The notes beneath the pieces were generated by a model. That model had not been told where the DNA came from. It was given only the letters and a program-made list of their open reading frames with translations, and made no database searches. A DNA stretch of 64,000 nt, from assembly GCA_900551895.1 (NCBI GenBank), contig URXX01000009.1, positions 11,588-75,587 on the forward strand. The letters are read 5' to 3'. The stretch is from an uncultured Lachnospiraceae bacterium. GTDB taxonomy: Bacteria > Bacillota > Clostridia > Lachnospirales > Lachnospiraceae. Below, piece after piece: positions 46,184-55,530 of the stretch (its first letter is position 1; each line of letters begins with the position of its first letter). Position numbers and translations under genes: made by a program.

Positions 46184-47410
46184 CTAAATTTGATGAATAA
46201 ATAATCCACTTCTTAATTTAGGTTCAAACCATGTAGATTTTGGCGGCATAAGAAGTCCTGCATCAGATACCGCAAAAAGTTCCTGCATAGAAGTCGGATA
46301 CATTGAAAATGCCACACCGTCTTTTGTCTGCTCTTCCAATGCTTTTAGTCCTCGAATCCCTCCGATAAATTTTATTCTTTTATCTGTTTTTGGATCTTTA
46401 ATACCCAATAATGGCTCTAAAACTCTGTTTTGTAAAATCGATACATCCAAAGATTCTACCGGATTTTCTGATATTTCCCCTTTAAAATTAAGCGAATACC
46501 ACTCATTACCTAAAAACATACCAATCTCACCTTTTATCTTAGGTGAATACGGCTCTTTTCCCTGAGGGCAAATTGAAAATTCTTTTTCTAACGCCTCCAA
46601 AAAAGTTTCTTTTGTATAGCCATTCAAATCTTCCACTACTCTGTTATAATCCATAACCATGAGTTCTTCATCCGGAAAAAGCACAGATAAGAAATAGTTA
46701 AATTCTTCTGTCCCTGTGTAATTCGGATTTTCGTTTCTTCGTTTCAATCCGACTTTTACTGCTGATGCTGCTCTGTGATGCCCGTCTGCTATGTAAATAT
46801 GAGGTATTTCTGCAAAAAGTTCTGCTATTCTTTTTACTTCCGTCACTTTGTCAATTTTCCAAACACGATGTGAAATACCGTCTTCAGCAACAAAATCGTA
46901 CAGTGGTTTTTCTTTTTTCTTTTCTGACACAATATGATTTATGTCCTTGTTTGCACGGTAAGTAAGGAAAATAGGCCCTGTCTGTGCACTGCAAGTATCC
47001 ACATGACGAATACGATCTAACTCTTTATCTTCTCTTGTATTCTCATGTTTCATAATAACATTGTTCAAATAATCATCTACAGAAGCACAACCTACAATTC
47101 CGGTCTGCGCTCTGCCATTCATAATTAATTCATACACATAAAAGCATGATTCTTCATCTTTGACGAACTCTCCATCTGCAATCATCTGCACTAATGTATC
47201 ATGTGCTTTCTGATAGACTTCCTCACTATACATATCAAAATCATCGTCAAATTGCGTTTCCGCCCTGTCTATTTTCAAAAAAGATTTTGGATTCTTTTCC
47301 ACTACCTGTTTTGCCTCTTCCCTGTTATAAACATCATACGGAAGTGCTGCAATTTCTTTTGCCAAAGATTCATTTGGACGAACGCTACAAAAAGGTTTTA
47401 TATTTGCCAT
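46184..47410 (-). CDS. DUF1015 family protein
   Basis: A 408-residue protein of the DUF1015 family (COG4198): it starts ANIKPFCSVRPNESLAKEIA, then ALPYDVYNREEAKQVVEKNP and SFLKIDRAE, and has YIADGHHRAASAVKV near residue 205. The fold is related to ParB-like nucleotide-binding proteins, among which free-serine kinases are known. A serine or amino-alcohol kinase role before the CDP-forming fusion is therefore possible, but unproven. The ATG at 47410 has AAGGAGATTTTGTT upstream. It is 30 bases upstream of the fusion gene. Confidence 0.85.
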   Translation of the reverse strand: MANIKPFCSVRPNESLAKEIAALPYDVYNREEAKQVVEKNPKSFLKIDRAETQFDDDFDMYSEEVYQKAHDTLVQMIADGEFVKDEESCFYVYELIMNGRAQTGIVGCASVDDYLNNVIMKHENTREDKELDRIRHVDTCSAQTGPIFLTYRANKDINHIVSEKKKEKPLYDFVAEDGISHRVWKIDKVTEVKRIAELFAEIPHIYIADGHHRAASAVKVGLKRRNENPNYTGTEEFNYFLSVLFPDEELMVMDYNRVVEDLNGYTKETFLEALEKEFSICPQGKEPYSPKIKGEIGMFLGNEWYSLNFKGEISENPVESLDVSILQNRVLEPLLGIKDPKTDKRIKFIGGIRGLKALEEQTKDGVAFSMYPTSMQELFAVSDAGLLMPPKSTWFEPKLRSGLFIHQI

Positions 47411-47457
47411 AACAAAATCTCCTTATTTTTACTATACTGCGACTAGTATAACATTTT

Positions 47458-48807
47458 TTAATTTATTTCACAAGAATTTTGATAATCCTTCTCTATCGCA
47501 TCAACTATTTTTCCTGACGTCTTATCCATACCGACAAATCTTTTTTCAATTACCCGATTTCTTTTTTCCTGCAAATAATCATTTCCGGATTTCAATTGAC
47601 TTAACGCTTCCTGTATTTCCTGCCATGTAGTTCCTTTATATAACGTTTCCACCACTTCTTGATGTAAAGAATCCAGTGCCATATTTGTGCCACAAAAAAT
47701 AATCGGTTTACCTGTTACAAAAAATTCCATCATCATCGAGGAAATATCTGTAACAAGTACGTCTGCTCCCCAAAATGTATCAACATAATCTCTCTGATCA
47801 TCAATAACCATATTTGATGTTTCTACATATTCTTTTTTTAATTTTTCTACTTCCTCTGCTGACATTAGATTTTCTTTTATATAATTATCAAATGCCATTG
47901 GATGCGGACGAAACGCCAGATATATCTGTTTATCTCTTTGTGCCAATGCCGTAAACTCATCTTTATAATCAAAGAAATGACTTCCACCTAATTTTTCATC
48001 GACAGTCCATCTCGGCGTCCATAACACTTTCAACTGTTCTTTCTCACTCCCCCAATTTTTCCACACTGCATTATTTTCACAATTCATTTTATTCTTTAAA
48101 ACACTTTCTAAAATCGGAACACCTAAATATTTAATCTGTCGTAACCCCTGTTTCGATGTGATTGAAAATTTACGTTTCACTAAATATTCCAACTCCAAAT
48201 TACTAACAAAATGATAATAAATATTGCGTGCAAATCCTCTTTCATATTCTAAATTCATCGCACTTGATATAGATGCGAAAATCGCATATGGTATATAACA
48301 GGTTTTTGCATATTCTAAAACATTTTTACTCCGATAGATTTCCGGAAGGTATGCCTCATATGGTCTTTGATAAAAAACATAATCCGGTTGCAATTCTTTT
48401 AAAGAAATCCATGTTCCGTTTTTTTCAGATTGAACAATTTTCGTCAGTCCTTCTTTCACCGCATAGTCATAGGCAATATCTTTTTTATGTTCGCCCGTTT
48501 TTATATCATACTCGGGAATTGTAAAGATAATTGTTTCTATATTATCTCTTTTCTTCATTTCCTCATATACAATCTGTTGTTTTCCCCACACTTCCGGCAT
48601 TTGCAATAAGAATACCACTGTGATTTTTTTATCCGAACTACCGTTTTTCTTTTGTAAATTTTTTAGTTTTTGAAAACTTCTAAAATCTTCTTTTGTCACA
48701 CGCTGTTTCAACGCATATACCATTTTTTTACTTACAGTATTATATGGTATTGTGCTATCCAAATATATTTCATTTATTTTTGCTTTAAACCTGCTTAACA
48801 TTCCCAT
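47458..48807 (-). CDS. CDP-glycerol glycerophosphotransferase (TagB/TagF-like) family protein
   Basis: A 449-residue GT-B-like enzyme of the CDP-glycerol:polyol phosphotransferase family. Motifs are LWTPRWTVDEKLGGSHFFDY near 260, FRPHPMAFDNY near 300 and VLVTDISSMMMEFFVTGKPI near 350. These proteins transfer phospho-polyols from CDP-activated donors onto wall polymers. It is next to DUF1015 and the LicC-like fusion, so its donor may be the CDP compound they make. It lacks a membrane segment; membrane association would be peripheral. Confidence 0.85.
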   Translation of the reverse strand: MGMLSRFKAKINEIYLDSTIPYNTVSKKMVYALKQRVTKEDFRSFQKLKNLQKKNGSSDKKITVVFLLQMPEVWGKQQIVYEEMKKRDNIETIIFTIPEYDIKTGEHKKDIAYDYAVKEGLTKIVQSEKNGTWISLKELQPDYVFYQRPYEAYLPEIYRSKNVLEYAKTCYIPYAIFASISSAMNLEYERGFARNIYYHFVSNLELEYLVKRKFSITSKQGLRQIKYLGVPILESVLKNKMNCENNAVWKNWGSEKEQLKVLWTPRWTVDEKLGGSHFFDYKDEFTALAQRDKQIYLAFRPHPMAFDNYIKENLMSAEEVEKLKKEYVETSNMVIDDQRDYVDTFWGADVLVTDISSMMMEFFVTGKPIIFCGTNMALDSLHQEVVETLYKGTTWQEIQEALSQLKSGNDYLQEKRNRVIEKRFVGMDKTSGKIVDAIEKDYQNSCEIN

Positions 48808-48819
48808 AAACCTTCTTTT

Positions 48820-50265
48820 TTACCCTTTACGAACTTCTTTTATTTTCTCAACGATAAGTTTGCGTTTTAAGAATAATATGAACATAATAGCGACAATAAT
48901 TACATATCTTACGATAATAAACGGATATAACAATGTCATTACAACCATAGTTATCAAAAATACAATACTTAATATACTTAAGAATTTTATGTCATATACT
49001 TTCCAATTCTTTTCACCAAACTCTTTCTTGCATATCCTTTTCATACATGAATAGTTTGTCAGGCAGAAAATAATATACGCTATTAAAGTTGTGTATCCTG
49101 CCGCAATATAGCCAAACATCTTAATAAATACAAGATTCAGTACCACATTGACAACCGCACTGATGATTGATCCTTTAATTAACAATGTGTTTTCTCCAAA
49201 ATAAAATTCAATATTAATTGATAACTGAGACATAAATAAAAAGAACAGACTGGCTGCAATCGGCGGTACAACCCAAATCGCCTCATAATACTCGGGACCT
49301 GCAATAAATTTCATTAATTCCGGCGTTATTAAAATCAGTAAACTCAGCATAACTGCAACTAATACAGAAATTCCATTTGCAATATTTTTAATATTTTTCT
49401 GTTTCTTATCACGGATACTTTTATACGTCCACGGTACAAATGAACCATTAATTGCATTAATAACAAAGTTTAAAACCAACCCCATAGAATATGCAACTCC
49501 ATAAATTCCCGCCTTATCTCTACCGCTTAAATAGTCAATCATTAATCTGTCTGACTGATTGAATACCATCTGTGACAAATAATATGGAATAAGTGGTAAA
49601 TTAAATTTCAAGGCAAATATCCAGTATTCTTTTACATACAAAGATCTTCCTTTTTTCCAGTTATAAAAATATAAAATCAGCCCTGCTAAAATATTTGCCA
49701 TGGCACAACCTATAATACGTGCTGTCCCTCTGTTTTCAGCAGGTATCACTAACAAGATTCCTATGATTGGGCTTAATACCGCAATCAAAAGTGTCAATGA
49801 TACTAACCCTTTATACTTAATGTCAAATCTCTGTTTTCCTGACCAAAATCCCAAAGCAGGAGATGTAAACAATTCAGCAAACATTGTAAGCATAAGTACA
49901 AACGGAAGTCCTAATAAAGAATCCCAACTTTTGTGTGCTACAAAATAAATTACAAATATACCTGCAGTAAATGCTGTACTTAATCCTTGTAAAGAAGAAA
50001 TAAATCTGTCCCTGTCTTCCTCGAATTTAATCATTGCCGTATTGAAAACACCATATTGTAAATTCAATGTTGCAAAAATAATAATTAAACTCATCCATGA
50101 CTGGTATACATTCGTCATACCATACTCTTCAGTTGTTAATAATCTTGTAAATATAGGAATTGTAAAAAAAGATATTCCTTTTTGAATAATATTACATACA
50201 ACAAACCATGCTGATGCTTTTGCCTCATTCGATAAATTTTTATATAAATTTATAAAGCGTTTCAT
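48820..50265 (-). CDS. wzx: Wzx-type polysaccharide flippase
   Basis: A 481-residue membrane protein with about 12-14 predicted segments of the MOP/PST exporter family. It begins LYKNLSNEAKASAWFVVCNI and IQKGISFFTIPIFTRLLTTEEYG, a typical polysaccharide transporter start. It flips undecaprenyl-linked repeat units across the membrane before polymerisation by the Wzy-like protein at 56711-57994. The start overlaps the acetyltransferase stop codon by four bases. Confidence 0.9.
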   Translation of the reverse strand: MKRFINLYKNLSNEAKASAWFVVCNIIQKGISFFTIPIFTRLLTTEEYGMTNVYQSWMSLIIIFATLNLQYGVFNTAMIKFEEDRDRFISSLQGLSTAFTAGIFVIYFVAHKSWDSLLGLPFVLMLTMFAELFTSPALGFWSGKQRFDIKYKGLVSLTLLIAVLSPIIGILLVIPAENRGTARIIGCAMANILAGLILYFYNWKKGRSLYVKEYWIFALKFNLPLIPYYLSQMVFNQSDRLMIDYLSGRDKAGIYGVAYSMGLVLNFVINAINGSFVPWTYKSIRDKKQKNIKNIANGISVLVAVMLSLLILITPELMKFIAGPEYYEAIWVVPPIAASLFFLFMSQLSINIEFYFGENTLLIKGSIISAVVNVVLNLVFIKMFGYIAAGYTTLIAYIIFCLTNYSCMKRICKKEFGEKNWKVYDIKFLSILSIVFLITMVVMTLLYPFIIVRYVIIVAIMFILFLKRKLIVEKIKEVRKG

Positions 50266-51041
50266 GAATTACTCCATTCTTCAAATGTTTCTTTTTTCCA
50301 TGGCATTCCTCTATCAAAATGCAACGGCCATGGGTATGCTTCTTCTCCTGTAATGTGGTTTTTCACTTCACTTGTCGGTTTCCCTTTTCTTGCCGGAACG
50401 CCTACATAGGTGAATCCCTCTTCAGATTCACCACCCATAACCGCACCTGCACAAACAAGAACATTTCTTTTAATATGTGTTCCCGGTAAAATAATCGTAT
50501 TAGAACAAATAGTCGAAAAACTTTCTACCGTTGATCCTTTAATTTCATTTGACGGTGGTGTAAAATCATTGGCAAACAACACTCTCGGACAAATCCATAC
50601 ATAATCATGAATCTTGTTATCAGCACTGATAAACACATCACTGTGAATATTCACATGATTTCCAATCCTTACTCCGTCTTGAATATCCGAATTTGTTCCT
50701 ATCCTTACAAAATCACCAATCATTGTATTTTCTCTTATAGTAACACGATGACCTGTCTGGAATTCCTTACCGATTTTTACATCTCCATAAATAATCGCAC
50801 CACTGCGAATCAGACTGCCTTCACCAATACTTAGTTTAGGTTGTTTAAAATTTTCTCTATCCTTATAATATCCTGCAAGATGTTCTCCCAGAATACTATT
50901 GGCACCAATAAAAGTATTGGCACCAATTTCTACATTGTCATGGATAATTGTTCCACGTTCAATATACACGTTATCCCCTAAGATAACATCTTTTCCTACA
51001 AAAACACCATCTTCTAAAATAACATTTTTTCCTTTTTTCAT
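50262..51041 (-). CDS. Left-handed beta-helix acyltransferase (FdtC/QdtC-like)
   Basis: A 259-residue protein with many hexapeptide repeats (VFVGKDVILGDNVYIERG, NVEIGANTFIGANSILG) forming a left-handed beta-helix. Such enzymes N-acetylate nucleotide amino sugars. Next to a DegT-family aminotransferase and a FdtA-like isomerase it is probably the acetyl-CoA-dependent 3-N-acetyltransferase of a dTDP-3-amino-3,6-dideoxyhexose. ATG 51041 has AGAGGT six bases upstream; a start further up would overlap the aminotransferase. Confidence 0.82.
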   Translation of the reverse strand: MKKGKNVILEDGVFVGKDVILGDNVYIERGTIIHDNVEIGANTFIGANSILGEHLAGYYKDRENFKQPKLSIGEGSLIRSGAIIYGDVKIGKEFQTGHRVTIRENTMIGDFVRIGTNSDIQDGVRIGNHVNIHSDVFISADNKIHDYVWICPRVLFANDFTPPSNEIKGSTVESFSTICSNTIILPGTHIKRNVLVCAGAVMGGESEEGFTYVGVPARKGKPTSEVKNHITGEEAYPWPLHFDRGMPWKKETFEEWSNS

Positions 51042-51055
51042 GTATATACCTCTAT

Positions 51056-52150
51056 TTATTTCCACGCATTCAAACATGAAATGATATGGTCTGCTTCCTC
51101 GTCCTTTAATCCATAGAACATAGGTAAACTAATCTGTTCATTTGAAATTTTTTCCGCAATCGGATAATCTCCCCGTTGATATCCTAAGTCCTCATATGCC
51201 TTTTGCAGATGAATCGGAATTGGATAGTGTATCATTGTTCCTATACCATTTTCTGAAAGATATTGAATTAATTCTTTTCTTTTTTCCGAACGAATTGCAA
51301 AAATATGCCATACCGGTACATTTTCTTCTTTTACTGTCGGCAACACAATATTAGGGTTTTTTATTTCATTCAAATACCGGTTTGCAATTTCTCTTCTTCT
51401 TTCATTCCACTTATCTAAATGCTCCAGTTTTATATTCAAAAATCCTGCCTGCATCTCATCTAATCTTGAGTTAGTTCCTTTATAAATATGGTTATATTTC
51501 TGTTCCGAACCATAATTTCCTATAGCGCGAACTTTTCTTGCCAATTCTTCATCATTTGTTGTAATTGCTCCTGCATCACCTAAAGCACCCAAATTTTTTC
51601 CCGGATAAAAACTAAATCCTGCTGCATCACCTAAATTTCCGGCTCTTTTTCCCTTATACTCTGCACCATGTGCTTGAGCTGCATCTTCAATCACTTTTAA
51701 ATTATGCTTTTTAGCAATTTCCATAATCGGATCCATATCACAAGTTTGTCCATATAAATGAACCGCTATAATGGCTTTTGTTTTGTCTGTAATTTTTTCC
51801 TCTATCAATGAAGGATTGATTGTATATGTTTCAATATTCGGCTCTAGAAAAACAAGTTTTGCTCCTACATAAGTTACCGCCAATGCAGTAGCAATAAATG
51901 TATTTGAAGGTACAATAACTTCATCACCTTCTCCTATATCATAAGCCTGAAGAATCATTCGCAATGCTTCTAAACCATTCCCTACACCTATACAGTATTT
52001 TGCTCCACAATATTGAGCAAATTTTTTATTAAATGTTTCTTCTTGCTCTCCCTGAATAAACCAATTCTTATCAAACACTTGTTGAAACATTCTTCCCATT
52101 TCATCTCGTAACTCTTTGTGCATAATATGAAAATCATTAAATGGTATCAT
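51056..52150 (-). CDS. DegT/DnrJ/EryC1/StrS aminotransferase (FdtB/QdtB-like)
   Basis: A 364-residue PLP sugar aminotransferase. The motifs are ALRMILQAYDIGEGDEVIVP near 60, VIEDAAQAHGAEYKGKRAG near 160, the Lys in FSFYPGKNLGALGDAGAITT near 185 and NYGSEQKYNHIYKGTNSRLD near 220. It would add an amino group to a dTDP-3-keto-6-deoxyhexose made by the isomerase gene just upstream. ATG 52150 has AAGGAGGAAAAGCAA. It overlaps the upstream isomerase gene by 14 bases. Confidence 0.9.
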   Translation of the reverse strand: MIPFNDFHIMHKELRDEMGRMFQQVFDKNWFIQGEQEETFNKKFAQYCGAKYCIGVGNGLEALRMILQAYDIGEGDEVIVPSNTFIATALAVTYVGAKLVFLEPNIETYTINPSLIEEKITDKTKAIIAVHLYGQTCDMDPIMEIAKKHNLKVIEDAAQAHGAEYKGKRAGNLGDAAGFSFYPGKNLGALGDAGAITTNDEELARKVRAIGNYGSEQKYNHIYKGTNSRLDEMQAGFLNIKLEHLDKWNERRREIANRYLNEIKNPNIVLPTVKEENVPVWHIFAIRSEKRKELIQYLSENGIGTMIHYPIPIHLQKAYEDLGYQRGDYPIAEKISNEQISLPMFYGLKDEEADHIISCLNAWK

Positions 52151-52592
52151 TTGCTTTTCCTCCTTCAAAATATGCTTCTGCCATTTGACAGTATTCTTCG
52201 TAATCTCGTATATAATCAGCCTCATCATAATGTTTCGATGCTAACACAAGCAATACTGCTCCCTCAGAGAAATTATACATTTCTCTCCAAACCATCGGTC
52301 CGATATATAATCCCTGATTTACACTGTCTAAAACAATGTGTTCTTCTTCATATGGAGTATTTACTTTAATGGTAACACTTCCATGTAAACAAATAAGCAC
52401 TTGCTCCAAATCATTATGCGAGTGATATCCTCTTGTTTCATTCTGCGGAACATCCGTAATATAGTACAATCTGTTTACTGTAAAAGGAACGTCCATTCCT
52501 ACTTCAATCGGTACTAAATGTCCCATATATTTTGTGCTGTTTTTTGTATTTACAATATCCTTAAATTCAATCAATTTTGTATTACAAACCAT
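52137..52592 (-). CDS. WxcM-like sugar 3,4-ketoisomerase (FdtA/QdtA-like)
   Basis: A 151-residue cupin. RGYHSHNDLEQVLICLHGSV near residue 55 and GLYIGPMVWREMYNFSEGAV near 108 are the family signatures, with the metal or substrate His residues in RGYHSH. FdtA/QdtA convert dTDP-4-keto-6-deoxyglucose to the 3-keto sugar, which the adjacent aminotransferase aminates. Whether the product has the galacto (Fuc3N) or gluco (Qui3N) configuration cannot be told from sequence by eye. Confidence 0.88.
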   Translation of the reverse strand: MVCNTKLIEFKDIVNTKNSTKYMGHLVPIEVGMDVPFTVNRLYYITDVPQNETRGYHSHNDLEQVLICLHGSVTIKVNTPYEEEHIVLDSVNQGLYIGPMVWREMYNFSEGAVLLVLASKHYDEADYIRDYEEYCQMAEAYFEGGKANDTI

Positions 52593-53506
52593 TACTTCCG
52601 CCTCTGTGCCTTACAAATACCGACAACCCGTTTATACTGCCAATATAAAAATTGGTCAAAATATTTTATTGCTATACTTATTTTTCCCGTTATCGTTTTT
52701 GCATTCTTTCTTTCATAATTATATAAAAACAGCCTTCTTCCCTTTCGATTGCATTCCTCTATATGTGGCAACAATATACATTTTTTTATTTTTTCCAAAT
52801 CTGCTAAAATCATCGGACTCTGTTTTCCACTGGAAACACCGTCAAACAAATAAATCGTAATATATTTGTCTATAAAAACTATTTTTATATGATTTAAAAC
52901 GAGTTTAAACATAAATGGATAATCTTCGATAAGACGCATTCTTTCATCATATTTTCCAACTTTATCGTAAACTTCCTTTTTATAAAATGTTGCCGGAGCA
53001 CAAAAACAATTTTCATTAAACATTTTCTGATAGATCTTATCTCTGTTTCCTTCTTTTAATAGTTTAATAAGATGTTTCTCCGGCAAACACGTTTTTTTCT
53101 GAGGATTAGAAACAGAAATCCCCTGCATTTTTCCTGTAACAACTTCCGCATCTTTTTTAACAAATTCGTCTACAATATCACTTATAATCTCTTTTGAAGC
53201 ATAGTAATCACCGCAGCCTAAGAAACCGATAATATCTCCTGTAGCCAATTCTAATGCTCCATTAATATTTTTTACCGTCCCCTCATTTTGAGCAAGATGC
53301 TTCAGAATAATTTTTTTATTTTTTTCTTCTGCTTTTCTTTGGAATGGTAAAAACATTTCTTCCTGATAATTTTCAGAGCCGTCATCACTCACAATAATTT
53401 CTATATTCTGATAAGTCTGCTCAAGAATTGTTTCCATTGTCTTGTTTAATCCGCTGAAATCTTTATATGTTAGAACAATAATAGTCACAAGTAAATCCTG
53501 TTTCAT
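52592..53506 (-). CDS. Family 2 glycosyltransferase
   Basis: A 304-residue GT-A enzyme. VTIIVLTYKDFSGLNKTMET, IEIIVSDDGSENYQEEMF and IIGFLGCGDYYASKEIISD are the classic GT2 motifs with the nucleotide and metal Asp residues; the second metal motif is G-C-G-D and not DxD. No membrane segment is seen. It adds one sugar to the lipid-linked repeat unit. Donor and acceptor are unknown. It abuts the FdtA-like gene. Confidence 0.88.
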   Translation of the reverse strand: MKQDLLVTIIVLTYKDFSGLNKTMETILEQTYQNIEIIVSDDGSENYQEEMFLPFQRKAEEKNKKIILKHLAQNEGTVKNINGALELATGDIIGFLGCGDYYASKEIISDIVDEFVKKDAEVVTGKMQGISVSNPQKKTCLPEKHLIKLLKEGNRDKIYQKMFNENCFCAPATFYKKEVYDKVGKYDERMRLIEDYPFMFKLVLNHIKIVFIDKYITIYLFDGVSSGKQSPMILADLEKIKKCILLPHIEECNRKGRRLFLYNYERKNAKTITGKISIAIKYFDQFLYWQYKRVVGICKAQRRK

Positions 53507-53527
53507 TTTTATCCCTCTTTATTTTCA

Positions 53528-54406
53528 TTAATGTCCTTTGGCTATTTCCAGCAAATATTCTCCATATGGTGTATTAGGCAATTCTAATGCCAGTTTTTCC
53601 AACTGTTTGCTATCAATAAACCCTCTCTTATATGCAATTTCCTCAATACATGACACATATAATCCCTGTCTTTTCTGGAAAGTTGCAACAAAATTTGCTG
53701 CTTCCAACAATCCATCCGGTGTTCCTGTATCAAGCCATGCAAATCCTCTGCCAAGCAACTCTACTTTTAATTTTCCTCTTTTTAAGTATTCGTTGTTTAC
53801 ACTTGTAATCTCTTTTTCTCCTCTCGCAGAAGGTTTCACACTCTTCGCAATTTCCACAACATCGTTGTCATAAAAATATAGTCCCGGAACAGCATAATTT
53901 GTTTTCGGATTTTCCGGTTTCTCTTCAATTGACAATACATTTAGTTCATCATCAAACTCAACAACACCGTATGCACTAGGTTCTTTCACATAGTATCCGA
54001 AAATAGTTGCGCCTTCTTCCCTCTCTGTAGCATTTTTAAGTACATCTGATAAACTTTGTCCGTAAAAAATATTATCTCCTAAAATTAATGCTACATCATC
54101 ATCTCCAATAAAATCTTCTCCGATAATAAACGCTTCCGCCAGCCCATTCGGCTGCTCTTGAACGGCATAAGAAAGTTCAATTCCCATCTTATGTCCATCC
54201 CCTAACAAATTTCTAAATCCATCAATATCTTTTGGTGTGGAAATAATTAAAATTTCCCTAATGTTTGCCAACAATAAAATAGATAATGGATAATAAATCA
54301 TCGGCTTATCATATACAGGAACAATTTGTTTTGAAATTACTTTCGTCAGAGGATACAATCTACTGCCAGTCCCCCCTGCAAGGATAATCCCTTTTCTTTT
54401 TTTCAT
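53528..54406 (-). CDS. rmlA: RmlA, glucose-1-phosphate thymidylyltransferase
   Basis: A 292-residue enzyme making dTDP-glucose from glucose-1-phosphate and dTTP. KGIILAGGTGSRLYPLT at the N-terminus, VSKQIVPVYDKPMIYYPLSI, EQPNGLAEAF and DTGTPDGLLEA are RmlA signatures. It is followed downstream by genes for the 3-amino sugar branch, while rmlC and rmlD are absent here, so its product probably feeds that branch. It lies 30 bases downstream of rmlB. Confidence 0.95.
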   Translation of the reverse strand: MKKRKGIILAGGTGSRLYPLTKVISKQIVPVYDKPMIYYPLSILLLANIREILIISTPKDIDGFRNLLGDGHKMGIELSYAVQEQPNGLAEAFIIGEDFIGDDDVALILGDNIFYGQSLSDVLKNATEREEGATIFGYYVKEPSAYGVVEFDDELNVLSIEEKPENPKTNYAVPGLYFYDNDVVEIAKSVKPSARGEKEITSVNNEYLKRGKLKVELLGRGFAWLDTGTPDGLLEAANFVATFQKRQGLYVSCIEEIAYKRGFIDSKQLEKLALELPNTPYGEYLLEIAKGH

Positions 54407-54436
54407 ATTTTCATCTCCAATTTCTTTTGAAATATA

Positions 54437-55519
54437 CTATCTTTCGCCATACATTTCTTTATAGTATTTCTGATAAGAACCACTCGTAACATTTTTCATC
54501 CAGTCTTCATGCTCTAAATACCACTGAATTGTTTTCTTAATTCCTACTTCAAATCTTGTTTCAGGCGTCCAGCCTATTTCCTTTTCTATCTTGTCCGGTG
54601 CAATTGCATAACGTCTGTCATGTCCTTTTCTGTCCGTCACATAAGTAATAAGCGATTCTGAAATATTTTTTCTTCGTTCATCACTTTCCGGTAAGAGTTC
54701 TAATAATGTGTCTAAAATAATGTGTATAATTTCAATGTTTTGTTTTTCGTTATGTCCGCCAATATTATACGTCTCATATAATTTTCCTTTTTCCTGAACA
54801 GCATCAATTCCTCTTACATGATCTTCTACATATAGCCAGTCTCTCACGTTTTTACCGTCACCATATACCGGAAGTTTTTCTCCTTTTAAAGCATTGTTAA
54901 TTACAAGCGGAATTAATTTCTCAGGAAATTGATATGGCCCGTAATTGTTACTGCAGTTCGTAATATTTGCCGGAAACTGATATGTGTCCATATATGATTT
55001 CACCAAGAAATCAGAAGACGCCTTACTTGCAGAATATGGACTGTGTGGATCATATGGTGTTGTTTCGTAAAAATACTCTCCATTGTTTTCAAGCGAACCA
55101 TACACTTCATCTGTAGATACATGAAGAAACTTCTTATCCTCTTTATAAACGCCATCACTGACTTCCCATGCTTTCTTTGCTGCATTTAGTAAAACCAACG
55201 TTCCCAATACATTTGTTTTAATAAAAACCTCCGGCTCTTTAATACTTCTATCCACATGGCTTTCCGCTGCAAAATGCACTACTCGGTCAATATCATTTTC
55301 TTCAAATATTTTCTCTATCTCTTCTCTATCACAAATATCTGCTTTTACAAACTCGTAATTCGGAAGATTTTCCACCTCTGATAAATTTTCTAAATTCCCT
55401 GCATATGTCAATTTATCCACATTTATAATCTTGATATTCTCCCCATATGTTTTTAACATATAATGAATGTAATTTGAACCGATAAATCCTGCTCCACCTG
55501 TTACTAAATATGTTCTCAT
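54437..55519 (-). CDS. rmlB: RmlB, dTDP-glucose 4,6-dehydratase
   Basis: A 360-residue short-chain dehydrogenase-type dehydratase. It has the NAD-binding GGAGFIGSNYIHYM at the start, HFAAESHVDRSI near 80, STDEVYG near 133 and the YSASKASSDF catalytic YxxxK near 165. It converts dTDP-glucose to dTDP-4-keto-6-deoxyglucose, the substrate of the FdtA-like isomerase. Length and motifs are complete. Confidence 0.95.
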   Translation of the reverse strand: MRTYLVTGGAGFIGSNYIHYMLKTYGENIKIINVDKLTYAGNLENLSEVENLPNYEFVKADICDREEIEKIFEENDIDRVVHFAAESHVDRSIKEPEVFIKTNVLGTLVLLNAAKKAWEVSDGVYKEDKKFLHVSTDEVYGSLENNGEYFYETTPYDPHSPYSASKASSDFLVKSYMDTYQFPANITNCSNNYGPYQFPEKLIPLVINNALKGEKLPVYGDGKNVRDWLYVEDHVRGIDAVQEKGKLYETYNIGGHNEKQNIEIIHIILDTLLELLPESDERRKNISESLITYVTDRKGHDRRYAIAPDKIEKEIGWTPETRFEVGIKKTIQWYLEHEDWMKNVTSGSYQKYYKEMYGER

Positions 55520-55530
55520 TTTATTCCTCC

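Noticed and set aside
51041..51077. Earlier start of the hexapeptide acetyltransferase at 51077.
   Set aside because: It would overlap the aminotransferase end and lacks a ribosome binding site, while AGAGGT precedes ATG 51041.
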